From UBA6215 sp964484255 (lineage in GTDB: Bacteria; Omnitrophota; Gorgyraeia; Pluralincolimonadales; Pluralincolimonadaceae), in assembly GCA_964484255.1 (NCBI GenBank), contig CAZAEH010000002.1:1-64000 (forward strand): DNA of 64,000 bases. Reading direction: 5' to 3'. The notes under the pieces are model-generated. The model saw nothing but the letters and a program-made list of their open reading frames with translations. It was not told where the DNA came from and did no database searches. Numbering within the stretch: position 1 is the first letter of the stretch; every line of letters starts with the position of its first letter. Of the stretch, positions 43,267-51,673 are shown one piece after another. The translations under genes and the position numbers were made by a program.

Positions 43267-44861
43267 TTGGTATACCTTTGCTGCGACTTTGGCACGTACC
43301 ATTTAATGAAATTATATCCGATACCGGCAGGAGCGGGAATTATACCCTTAAACCTTTCATGGACGATAGGTAAAACGTCCGACACGTAAAGGAATACGTA
43401 CGGATGGTCATCGAACACCAGCCTGTTTATCCTGTTATAGACCTCCCTCCTCTTCTCTTGGTCGAATTCCCTGCGTCCCTGCAAAAGGAGTGCATCAACC
43501 TCTTTATTGGCATAGCCCACAAAATTGAACTCGCCGGAACGCGTCTTTGAAGAGTGCCAGATATCGTAACAATCAGGGTCCCTGGACAGGCTCCACCCCA
43601 TTATAACGGCATCAAATTTCCCTTTATCTATGAACTCTGAAAGAAAAGTCGCCCATTCTATTATTCTCACCTCGGCATCGATACCTATGTCCCTCAACCT
43701 CCTCTGGATTATCTCGGCCGTGGTCTTCCTGGTATCGTTTCCCTGGTTGGTCATTATCGTGAACTTGAACCTCCTGCCGTCCTTATCGAGCCAACCGTCG
43801 TCGTCATGGTCCTCCCAACCGGCCTCTTTCAGCAAAACCTTGGCCTTCGCCGGATCGTAAGGCAACGGCTGTATATTTTTGTCACATGCCCATGATTCCG
43901 GCGGGAACGGGCCCGTAGAGACCCTGCCCAGGCCGAAGAGCACCCCCTTGATTATCTCATCCTTATCTATGGCGTAATCAAGCGCCTGCCTTACCCTCCT
44001 GTCGGCAAACAAGGGTTCCTTGAGGTTAAATCCCATATATGTATAGCCGAACGAGGGATACCTGTATTTTCTGTAATATCTGTCGAAAAACGGTGTGCCG
44101 GTCTGCCTGCTGTATTGCAAAGGGGTGAGGGTAACCTCGTCTACACCCTGTGTCTGAAGTTCCAGGAATATTGTGGCCTGGTCGGGTATTATCCTGTAGA
44201 CGTAACGGTTTATGTAAGGACGTCCCTCAAAGTAATCATGATTGGACTCTAACACTATTTTTTCCCCGGTCTTCCATTCCCTGAACCTGTAAGGACCTGT
44301 ACCTACGGGCGCGCGTGAATATTTTGTATTACCGAGGTCCTCGTTTTCAAGAAGATGCTTAGGCATGATCCCCATGCCCCAACTTGACAGGCCGGGAGAG
44401 AAAGGCTCCTTGTAAGTGACCTTAAGGGTATAGTCATCGATGACATCGAGAGATCTTACCCTCTCAAAATCACCGCCATACGGGGTCTTAACTTCAGGGT
44501 CTATGAGCTTTTGGTAGGTGAACTCAACATCGCGCGCAGTGAAAGGTGCGCCATCGTGCCACTTCACACCCTTGCGAAGGTGGAATACTATGGAAAGGCC
44601 TCCGTCCGCTATTTCCCAATTCTCGGCCAATTCGCCTTCAAGGTTAAGGTCTTTATCATACCTTACAAGGCCGTTATATATAAGGCCGCATATCTCGGCT
44701 GAAGAACTGTCCGAAGCCAATATGGGTATCAACGAGCTAGCATCCCCGATCGAGGCGGTAATTATGGCGTCACCGTAATCAGCTGCCTCGAGAGGTATGC
44801 ATAAACCGCAAACAAAAACTAAAAAAAATATCCCGATTGCCCGGGATATTTTTTTAAGCAT
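43260..44861 (-). CDS. oppA: Peptide ABC transporter substrate-binding protein
   Basis: A 533-residue family-5 solute-binding protein. The signal peptide spans about residues 1-27 (LKKISR, a hydrophobic core, then PLEAADY). The family signature follows as VFHLRKGVKWHDGAPFTARDVEFTYQKL, with later GTGPYRFREWKTGEKI and the C-terminal lobe. The codons for residues 2-13 form a perfect terminator-like hairpin (44822-44855). It binds peptides or similar solutes in the periplasm and hands them to OppBC. Confidence 0.93.
   Translation of the reverse strand: MLKKISRAIGIFFLVFVCGLCIPLEAADYGDAIITASIGDASSLIPILASDSSSAEICGLIYNGLVRYDKDLNLEGELAENWEIADGGLSIVFHLRKGVKWHDGAPFTARDVEFTYQKLIDPEVKTPYGGDFERVRSLDVIDDYTLKVTYKEPFSPGLSSWGMGIMPKHLLENEDLGNTKYSRAPVGTGPYRFREWKTGEKIVLESNHDYFEGRPYINRYVYRIIPDQATIFLELQTQGVDEVTLTPLQYSRQTGTPFFDRYYRKYRYPSFGYTYMGFNLKEPLFADRRVRQALDYAIDKDEIIKGVLFGLGRVSTGPFPPESWACDKNIQPLPYDPAKAKVLLKEAGWEDHDDDGWLDKDGRRFKFTIMTNQGNDTRKTTAEIIQRRLRDIGIDAEVRIIEWATFLSEFIDKGKFDAVIMGWSLSRDPDCYDIWHSSKTRSGEFNFVGYANKEVDALLLQGRREFDQEKRREVYNRINRLVFDDHPYVFLYVSDVLPIVHERFKGIIPAPAGIGYNFIKWYVPKSQQRYTKW
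44822..44855 (-). terminator. Terminator-shaped hairpin inside the start of oppA
   Basis: The arms 44822-44835 and 44842-44855 are perfect 14-base complements (AAAAAAATATCCCG with CGGGATATTTTTTT) around a 6-base loop. On the minus strand the stem ends in seven Us. It covers the signal-peptide codons of oppA. It has the form of an intrinsic terminator or attenuator separating gap-pgk-tpiA-secG from the opp genes. The A-tract on the other side would also permit function in the opposite direction. Confidence 0.7.
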
Positions 44862-44874
44862 ATCTGTCTCCTGT

Positions 44875-45195
44875 CTATTGTTTAGGAGCCTGCTCCTGGG
44901 CCTGCGGCTGGGAAACCGGAGCGGCCGGCTCTTTCGATAACTCCCTTTCTACTACGGATCCGCCCTTGTTCATGGATACAAGTGCCAGCGTCAAAGATGT
45001 CGAAAGGAACAGGATCGCGCACGCAGCGGTGGCTTTCGTAAGGAAAGAGGAAGCTTTGGTCCCCAGCATCTGCTGCAAGCCGCCGCTGCCCCCAAAAGTT
45101 TCTGATATGCCACCGCCCTTACCGGCCTGCAACAATATTACCATGATCAGGACAAGGCACGATATTACATGCAAAGTTATCAATACTGCATACAT
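44875..45195 (-). CDS. secG: Preprotein translocase subunit SecG
   Basis: Small Sec-channel subunit of 106 residues with two transmembrane helices (about 3-22 and 50-72), the VILLQAGKGGGISETFGGSG motif between them, and FLTKATA before the second helix. A Pro/Gln-rich tail of about 25 residues extends beyond the usual end. Located after tpiA, as in many bacteria. Confidence 0.94.
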   Translation of the reverse strand: MYAVLITLHVISCLVLIMVILLQAGKGGGISETFGGSGGLQQMLGTKASSFLTKATAACAILFLSTSLTLALVSMNKGGSVVERELSKEPAAPVSQPQAQEQAPKQ

Positions 45196-45212
45196 CGGAT
45201 TACGCTGCTCCT

Positions 45213-45974
45213 TTACTTTTTGCTCAGTTTTACTATCTCGGCGAAGTCCTTGACTTTCAGGCTGGCGCCGCCGACCAATGCGCCGTCGATATCCGGTCCG
45301 GCCATGATAGCTTTAACGTTATCGGGCTTGACACTTCCGCCGTACTGGATCCTTATCTTCGAGGCAACCTCGTCCCCGAACATCCCCGCAAGCAGCGAAC
45401 GTATATGCTTATGCACTTCCTGTGCTTGCTCGGGAGTAGCCGTCCTTCCGGTACCTATCGCCCAGACGGGTTCATAGGCGATTACGATACGCGAGGCATC
45501 ATCTTTCGACAGCCCGGCCAAACCGCCTTCCACATGGCTTTTGACCACATCGAAGGTTTTTCCGGAATCGCGCTCCTCAAGCCTTTCGCCTACGCACACG
45601 ATGGGCGTAAGACCGTGCCTCAATGCGGCCTTTACTTTCTTGTTGACCGTATCGTTCGTCTCTCCGAAATATGTCCTGCGTTCCGAGTGGCCCACTATGC
45701 AGAATTTACAGCCGAGGTCCGTGATCATCCTTGGGGCCACTTCGCCGGTGAATGCACCCTCTTCCTCCCAATAGATATCCTGGGAACCCCATGCGATGTT
45801 GGAACCCTTTAAGGCCTTTGCGATCTCAGATATCGCCGTGAACGGCGGGCAGACCGCAATGTCAACAGAGGTCTCGGCACTTAATTCTTTCTTAAGTCCG
45901 TCGACAAGCTCCAGAGCTTCGCCGACGTTCTTGTACATCTTCCAGTTGCCTGCTATTATAGGTTTTCTCATCAT
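45213..45974 (-). CDS. tpiA: Triosephosphate isomerase
   Basis: Glycolytic TIM-barrel enzyme of 253 residues. Seen are IAGNWKMYKN with the catalytic Lys, VGHSERRTYFGE with the catalytic His, AYEPVWAIGTGRTATPEQ with the catalytic Glu, and YGGSVKPDN with GALVGGASL. It shares one base with pgk. Confidence 0.97.
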   Translation of the reverse strand: MMRKPIIAGNWKMYKNVGEALELVDGLKKELSAETSVDIAVCPPFTAISEIAKALKGSNIAWGSQDIYWEEEGAFTGEVAPRMITDLGCKFCIVGHSERRTYFGETNDTVNKKVKAALRHGLTPIVCVGERLEERDSGKTFDVVKSHVEGGLAGLSKDDASRIVIAYEPVWAIGTGRTATPEQAQEVHKHIRSLLAGMFGDEVASKIRIQYGGSVKPDNVKAIMAGPDIDGALVGGASLKVKDFAEIVKLSKK

Positions 45975-47155
45975 TATTTATCCGTCAAAGCCTTTATACC
46001 GGGAAGGACCTTGCCCTCGAGATACTCGAGCGAAGCACCTCCCCCGGTAGATATATGCGTCATCTTGTCCTCAAGCTTGAATTTTGCTATGGCCGCCGCG
46101 GTATCGCCTCCGCCGATGATGGATATCGCCTTTAGCGTAGCGATGTATTTAGCGACCTCCTCTGTCCCTTTCGAGAACTTGTCCATCTCGAACACCCCGA
46201 GCGGACCATTCCATACTATTGTCTTCGCGTCCTTAAGTACCGCCTTGAACGCCTCTACGGTCTTCGGGCCGACGTCCAGGCCCATCCAACCGTCCGGTAT
46301 CTGGTCGCCGACAAGTTTGGAATCCGCGTTCGCATCAAATTTGTCTGCTATGACATTATCTACGGGAAGAACGACGTTTACCCCCGCATTCTTCGCTTTT
46401 TCAAGCAGGGATCTCGCTATGTCGATCTTGTCCTTCTCAACCTTTGAGGCGCCTATCTGCTTTCCCTGGGCGACATAGAACGTATAAGCCATGCCTCCCC
46501 CGATCAGGATCGCATCAACCTTATCGAGAAGGTTCTCGATAACACCTATCTTGTCGGATACTTTCGCACCGCCGAGGATGGTGACAAACGGCTTGGCAGG
46601 ATCGCTGACCTTGCCCTCAAGATACTCTATTTCTTTCTCAAGAAGGAACCCGGCAGCGGACCTAAGGTATTTAGTAACGCCTTCTGTCGACGCATGCGCC
46701 CTGTGCGCAGTGCCGAAAGCATCGTTCACGTAGACATCGCCCAGGCTTGCGAGCTCTTTCGCAAAACCGGCATCATTAGCTTCCTCCTCCGCATGGAACC
46801 TGAGGTTCTCGAGTAAAAGGCACTCACCCGGTTTAAGGGCATCCGCCATCGATTTTACCTCGGTTCCTACACAGTCCTTAGCCATCTTGACCTGCTTCCC
46901 CAGTATCTCGCCAAGTCTTTGCGCGCACGGGGCAAGGCTGTATTTTGCAACCGCCTTGCCGTCAGGCCTGCCGAGATGGCTCATCAATATCAACCTGGCA
47001 CCCTTATCGAGAGCGTATTTTATCGTTGGGACCGTAGCCCTTATCCTCGTATCGTCTGTGATATTCAGGTTCCCGTCAAGCGGGACGTTGAAATCGACAC
47101 GCATTATGACCCGCTTGCCATTAAGGTCGAGGTCCTTGATCGTAAGCTTGTTCAT
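45974..47155 (-). CDS. pgk: Phosphoglycerate kinase
   Basis: ATP-forming glycolytic kinase of 393 residues. Motifs: RVDFNVPLDGNLNITDDTRI, SHLGRPDG, ENLRFHAEEEAND, ILGGAKVSDKIGVIENLL, and the C-terminal GGGDTAAAI and STGGGASLEYLEGK. Single-domain gene, not fused to tpiA. 18 bases separate it from gap. Confidence 0.97.
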   Translation of the reverse strand: MNKLTIKDLDLNGKRVIMRVDFNVPLDGNLNITDDTRIRATVPTIKYALDKGARLILMSHLGRPDGKAVAKYSLAPCAQRLGEILGKQVKMAKDCVGTEVKSMADALKPGECLLLENLRFHAEEEANDAGFAKELASLGDVYVNDAFGTAHRAHASTEGVTKYLRSAAGFLLEKEIEYLEGKVSDPAKPFVTILGGAKVSDKIGVIENLLDKVDAILIGGGMAYTFYVAQGKQIGASKVEKDKIDIARSLLEKAKNAGVNVVLPVDNVIADKFDANADSKLVGDQIPDGWMGLDVGPKTVEAFKAVLKDAKTIVWNGPLGVFEMDKFSKGTEEVAKYIATLKAISIIGGGDTAAAIAKFKLEDKMTHISTGGGASLEYLEGKVLPGIKALTDK

Positions 47156-47173
47156 ATCGCAGGACTCCTTTCC

Positions 47174-48226
47174 TTAAAGGCCTTTCTTTACCATATACTC
47201 ACAGAGGTCGACGACCCTGTTGGAGTAACCCCATTCATTATCATACCACGAAAGGACCTTTACGAAATCGTCGCCGATCACCTTGGTGCTCTTCGCGTCA
47301 ACAATAGAACTGAGCGAGCAATGGTTGAAATCCACCGAAACGACCGGGTCTTCGGTATAGCCGAGTATGCCCTTGAGTTTTCCCTCAGAGGCTTCTCTCA
47401 GGGCGGCGTTGATCTCTTCGGCAGTGGCTTTCTTGCCGAGCGAGCAGGCAAGGTCAACAACCGAAACGTTCGCTACCGGGACCCTCATAGAGAAACCGTC
47501 GAGTTTGCCCTTAAGCTCAGGGATGACCAAGGATATTGCTTTCGCGGCGCCGGTCGTTGTCGGTATCATAGATACCGCGGCGGCACGTGAGCGGCGCAGG
47601 TCCGAATGCGCCTGGTCCTGGACCCTCTGGTCGTTCGTATATGCGTGTATCGTCGTCATGAGACCCTTGACGATACCATATTTCTCGTGGAGGACTTTTG
47701 CTACGGGTGCAAGGCAGTTGGTCGTGCATGATGCGTTGGACACGACATTGTGGTTCTTCGGGTCATATTTGTCCTCGTTCACGCCCATGACTATCGTGAT
47801 ATCCTCATCCTGCGCGGGCGCGGAAATGATCACCTTTTTGGCGCCGCCTTTTGTTATATGGTTCTCGGCACCCTTTACTTCCTTGCCCTTCTTGTTCACG
47901 CCGTCCTTCTTTATCGTGAAGAGACCCGTCGACTCCACGACTATCTCAACACCCAGTTCCTTCCAGGGAAGTTCGCCCGGGTCCCTCTTCGCGAGGACCT
48001 TGATAATTTTACCGTCCGCGGATATCGTATCATCCGAAACGGCCTTTACCGCGCCGGGAAACCTTCCGTGCACGGAATCATATTGGAAAAGGTATGCGTT
48101 GGTCTTCGCATCGGTGATATCGTTGATCGCTACGAGTTCAAGATCTTTGCTCTTCTTTTCGAGGATGGCCCTCGCCACAAGACGACCTATCCTTCCAAAA
48201 CCATTGATACCGACTTTTACAGCCAT
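47174..48226 (-). CDS. gap: Glyceraldehyde-3-phosphate dehydrogenase, type I
   Basis: NAD-dependent dehydrogenase of 350 residues with GINGFGRIGRLVARAI, the catalytic Cys in SNASCTTNCLAPVAKVLHE, the TIHAYTNDQRVQD loop, RRSRAAAVSMIPTTTGAAKAI and the YDNEWGYSNRVVDL end. An insertion near KDGVNKKGKEVKGAENH makes it slightly long. Starts after a GGGAGGG ribosome site. Confidence 0.97.
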   Translation of the reverse strand: MAVKVGINGFGRIGRLVARAILEKKSKDLELVAINDITDAKTNAYLFQYDSVHGRFPGAVKAVSDDTISADGKIIKVLAKRDPGELPWKELGVEIVVESTGLFTIKKDGVNKKGKEVKGAENHITKGGAKKVIISAPAQDEDITIVMGVNEDKYDPKNHNVVSNASCTTNCLAPVAKVLHEKYGIVKGLMTTIHAYTNDQRVQDQAHSDLRRSRAAAVSMIPTTTGAAKAISLVIPELKGKLDGFSMRVPVANVSVVDLACSLGKKATAEEINAALREASEGKLKGILGYTEDPVVSVDFNHCSLSSIVDAKSTKVIGDDFVKVLSWYDNEWGYSNRVVDLCEYMVKKGL

Positions 48227-48260
48227 TTCTAACCCTCCCTTTCTGTTTATTGTTTTTTCG

Positions 48261-49259
48261 TTAAAGTGATACTTCCCTTAAAGCCCAGGCCGCTATCTCA
48301 GGAGGAGTGGGATTAAGATAGAATCCTGTCCCCCATTCGAATCCTGCGGTCCGGCCCATCCTGGGCATTACCTCAATATGCCAGTGATAATCCGCCCTCT
48401 CGCTGGAATCAAGAGGAGCGGTATGTATTATAAAATTATACGAAGGGTTCTTAAGGGCAAGCTTCATCCTCATGAGCGTCTCCTTAAGTATTCTTGCAAG
48501 GTCGGTGACCTCCTCCTTCTGAATATTGCTGAAATCCGCTGAATGCATCTTCGGGAATATCGAGTATTCGAACGGGAACCTCGATACAAAAGGCGCGAAG
48601 GCTATGAAGCTCTTGTTCTCCGTGATAACCCTCTCCCTCTCCTCGATTTCCTGGTGTATGACATCGCAAAAAACACACCTTTCCCTGTAGTCATAATATT
48701 TTTCCGACCAGCGCAACTCTTCTATCACCCTCTTGGGGATGATCGGCAAGGCAATCAACTGCGAATGCGGGTGCTCAAGCGAGGCCCCGGCCGAAAGCCC
48801 GAAATTCTTGAAAACTAGGATATACTTGAACCTCTTGTCGCCTTTAAGGTCAAGGCACCTGTTGCGGTATGCCCATATGACCCGCTCTACTTCCTCGTCC
48901 ATCAGGTCGCAGAGCTCCCTGTCATGGTCCGGGTTCTCGATAATGACCTCGTGTGCGCCGATGCCGTTCATCATGTCGTACATCCCGATGCCGATCCTGT
49001 CGAGGTTTCCTTCTACCCTCAGGGCGGGGAACTTGTTGGGTATTACGCGTGTCTGCCATCCTGGCGTATTCGCTTTCGTCTTTTCATCGCGGTAGGCGAA
49101 TATCTCCGGAGGCGTCATGCGCTCGTTCCCGGCGCAGAAAGGACAGATACCTCCCCTTTTCGTATGTTCTTCGGCAGGATAATCGGACGGGTTCTTCGCC
49201 TTATCTATCTCGATTATGACCCACCTGCCTGTTATAGGGTCTCTCCTGAGCTCAGCCAT
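48261..49259 (-). CDS. galT: Galactose-1-phosphate uridylyltransferase-like protein (copy 1)
   Basis: A HIT-superfamily nucleotidylyltransferase of 332 residues. It has the N-terminal RRDPITGRWVIIEIDKAKNPSDY, a CPFCAGNE zinc pair, ENPDHDRELCDL, and the active-site HPHSQLIALPI with the His-Pro-His nucleophile motif. A second CVFCDV Cys pair follows at about residue 196. It transfers UMP (or another NMP) between sugar phosphates in the Leloir pathway or a related route. Its paralog lies 3 bases upstream; galK and galE are not seen. Confidence 0.85.
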   Translation of the reverse strand: MAELRRDPITGRWVIIEIDKAKNPSDYPAEEHTKRGGICPFCAGNERMTPPEIFAYRDEKTKANTPGWQTRVIPNKFPALRVEGNLDRIGIGMYDMMNGIGAHEVIIENPDHDRELCDLMDEEVERVIWAYRNRCLDLKGDKRFKYILVFKNFGLSAGASLEHPHSQLIALPIIPKRVIEELRWSEKYYDYRERCVFCDVIHQEIEERERVITENKSFIAFAPFVSRFPFEYSIFPKMHSADFSNIQKEEVTDLARILKETLMRMKLALKNPSYNFIIHTAPLDSSERADYHWHIEVMPRMGRTAGFEWGTGFYLNPTPPEIAAWALREVSL

Positions 49260-49262
49260 CCG

Positions 49263-50294
49263 TTACTCCATCTCGCTAAGGTATTTAGCAGCGTCTTCCG
49301 GCGGCGTGGGATTTATGTAGAACCCGCTGCCCCATTCAAAACCGGCAACACGCGTAAGCCGCGGCATGATCTCCATATGCCAGTGAAAATCCTCGTCAAT
49401 GGTCTTCCAATAACCAGCCTTAGGGACCCTGAACGGCGCCGTATGTAATATAATGTTATAAGGCGGGTCTACCAGGGCCTTCTTAAGTTTTGACAGGACA
49501 ACTTTCAGGATCCTGGCAAAATCGAGCCTTTTGTCCTTCGGCAAGCTCGTAAAATCCGCGCTGTGCTTCTTCGGCAAAACGCAGATCTCAAACGGGAACC
49601 TGGACGCGAACGGCGCGAATGCTATGAACCCGTCCACATCGGCTATTATCCTCTTACCGGAGTCCATTTCCTGCCTTATGATGTCGCAAAAAATACAACG
49701 TTCCTTATATTCGAAATACTGCCTCGAACCTACAAGCTCATCTTTAAGCCTTATGGGATTTACGGGCATAGCTATAAGCTGAGAATGGGCGTGAAAGATC
49801 CTTCCGGCCCCGGCAGCCAGACCATAATTCTTGAACAACAGCGCGTATTTGAACCTGGGGTCCTTGCTCAGGTCAGTCATGCGCTCGATATAGGCGTTCA
49901 CTGAAGCGGCTATCTGTTCTTCCGGCAGGTCGGCTAAATTATATATATGATGGGGGGTCTCAATTATTATCTCATGCGCGCCGATGCCGTTCATGACATC
50001 ATAGACACCCCTCCCGCGCCGTTCTATCTTGCCCTCAATCTTGAGCGCCGGTGAAACGGAGGGTACGACCCTTACCTGCCAACCGGGCGTATTCGGCTTG
50101 CTGCCCTGGGACCTGATGGCAAATATCTCTGGCGGGGGCGTCTGGTCTTCCTTGCCTTCGCAGAACGGGCAGGGTATCTCCGCGGACCTCTCATCCGAAA
50201 CGGAATGAGGCACAAAATCGCTCGGCCTGCGCGCCCTTTCGGTCGCTACAATAACCCACCTGCCTATGATAGGGTCTTTTCTGAACTCAGGCAT
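49263..50294 (-). CDS. Galactose-1-phosphate uridylyltransferase-like protein (copy 2)
   Basis: A 343-residue paralog of the next gene with the same layout: EFRKDPIIGRWVIVATERARRPSD, CPFCEGKED, HEIIIETPHHIYNLAD and a second Cys pair CIFCDI. The nucleophile motif reads HAHSQLIAMPV, with Ala in place of the Pro of HPH, while both His and the Gln remain. It may prefer a different sugar or nucleotide from copy 1. It overlaps the upstream unknown gene by 8 bases. Confidence 0.82.
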   Translation of the reverse strand: MPEFRKDPIIGRWVIVATERARRPSDFVPHSVSDERSAEIPCPFCEGKEDQTPPPEIFAIRSQGSKPNTPGWQVRVVPSVSPALKIEGKIERRGRGVYDVMNGIGAHEIIIETPHHIYNLADLPEEQIAASVNAYIERMTDLSKDPRFKYALLFKNYGLAAGAGRIFHAHSQLIAMPVNPIRLKDELVGSRQYFEYKERCIFCDIIRQEMDSGKRIIADVDGFIAFAPFASRFPFEICVLPKKHSADFTSLPKDKRLDFARILKVVLSKLKKALVDPPYNIILHTAPFRVPKAGYWKTIDEDFHWHMEIMPRLTRVAGFEWGSGFYINPTPPEDAAKYLSEME

Positions 50295-51615
50295 TATTTT
50301 CCCTTCTGCCGTTCTCCATCATCAACTTCAGAAGATCGTTCATGGATATGACACCCTGAACTGAATTACAGTCATCCTGTATTATAAGGAACTCTGCCCC
50401 ACTGGAACGCATCTTTGCGACAGCATCCTTAAGCGAAACACCCGGTTTTACTATTACGGCGGGCCTCTTAAGGAAATTATCTACCGGCGCCTCCAAACCC
50501 TTAAGGACTACATCGGAGGTCACTACCGCCTGCAAGTTCTTGAGGCCGGCGACCTTATTCCTTATATAAGCATAAAAATCCGTTGACAACGACCTGTTAA
50601 AGCTCAGGAACATGGGAAAATACGGCTTCTTTTCTATAAAGTTAAAATGGCTTTGCAGGGCGCATTGGCCTACTTGCCTGTCTATCGTAAGAAAATATCT
50701 CAACGAACTGTCCGGGGTCTGCGCGTCAAGCTCTTCCGGGACCGCCGCCAGATATGTTATCTCAAGGACTTGGTCCATCGTAACCCCAAGGTTAGGATAT
50801 TCTTTCTGGATCCTGTAACCAAGATCGTCATCCTGGTCTCTGTATACGTGCACATATTTCTCAAGCGTATCAATGGCATCCGCAAGGAATATGCCAAGCG
50901 CAACGTCCTTATTATAGACCATTCCGCTGGCGACTATAGCGCCGTCGTCAGACTGTCCCGGCCCGATCTTGTGCCTTATATAAAGGTACCTGACCTTATC
51001 CGCGGGAATGGACTTGAGGTTCTCTTCGGCCAGGATCAGTCCGGCCCTCTTGAAGGCCTCTATTGAACCCGCGTTCTCGCGGTGGGCGAGTATCTCACCG
51101 TCAAGGGACATCCTCTCCATGACCTCGATATTAACGGGGTAGCATTTACCGTAACCGATGGTAATACCGTATTTCTCTTCTGCCGCGGCGCGGGGCCCGG
51201 GATCGTCCCTGAGACCGCCTATATAGATACCTTTGAGGACATCACCGGCGTTGACCTCTATATCACGCAGGTCCGGCACGCCTATGAACGGCTCTCCCTT
51301 CGCGTTAACAAGTCTCTTGCGGGGTTTTCCCTTTATAGCGTCATCCACGAAAGCGGCGATGTCGTCTATCAACATCTGGCGACGAGTCTTTACGTCGCCC
51401 GGGTCAAGCTTAAGGGCACGCACGATGTCATCTATCGTCGTATTTACATAAAAACTCTTCTGGAAGGCACCGGCCCCATTATGGGCCCTTCCCTCCAGCG
51501 ACTGGACAAATAGAAGGTCCGCTATCTCATCTGTAGTATATAATTCCTCGGTCTCCTTAAGATGCTGGAAATCCCGACGAATTAATTCGCTTGGCGCGAC
51601 TTTATTATTGATCAT
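50287..51615 (-). CDS. Uncharacterised protein with C-terminal CBS domain
   Basis: A 442-residue soluble protein I do not recognise. Only the last 75 residues look familiar: KRPAVIVKPGVSLKDAVAKM...FLIIQDDCNSVQGVISMNDLLKLM, a single CBS motif of the kind that binds adenosine nucleotides. The large N-terminal part is mixed alpha/beta without signal peptide or membrane helix. It has conserved-looking acidic and glycine motifs (IGGLRDDPGPRAAAEEKYGI, HKIGPGQSDDGAIVASG, YRDQDDDLGYRI). As first gene ahead of two galT paralogs and gap-pgk-tpiA, it may sense energy state or act on a sugar nucleotide. This is inference. Confidence 0.7.
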   Translation of the reverse strand: MINNKVAPSELIRRDFQHLKETEELYTTDEIADLLFVQSLEGRAHNGAGAFQKSFYVNTTIDDIVRALKLDPGDVKTRRQMLIDDIAAFVDDAIKGKPRKRLVNAKGEPFIGVPDLRDIEVNAGDVLKGIYIGGLRDDPGPRAAAEEKYGITIGYGKCYPVNIEVMERMSLDGEILAHRENAGSIEAFKRAGLILAEENLKSIPADKVRYLYIRHKIGPGQSDDGAIVASGMVYNKDVALGIFLADAIDTLEKYVHVYRDQDDDLGYRIQKEYPNLGVTMDQVLEITYLAAVPEELDAQTPDSSLRYFLTIDRQVGQCALQSHFNFIEKKPYFPMFLSFNRSLSTDFYAYIRNKVAGLKNLQAVVTSDVVLKGLEAPVDNFLKRPAVIVKPGVSLKDAVAKMRSSGAEFLIIQDDCNSVQGVISMNDLLKLMMENGRRENNA

Positions 51616-51644
51616 ATAAGTAGGTATAGGATAAACAGGTTGAT

Positions 51645-51672
51645 ATTATATCATATATGGGCGTCAATGCAA
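51645..51672 (-). promoter_or_regulatory. Putative promoter of the CBS protein-galT-gap operon
   Basis: Minus strand: perfect TATAAT (51645-51650) with TTGCAT 16 bases upstream (51667-51672), right after the fmt stop codon. A TTGACG at 51662-51667 overlaps but is only 11 bases from the -10 box. About 30 bases of leader precede the ATG. Confidence 0.45.
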
Positions 51673-51673
51673 G

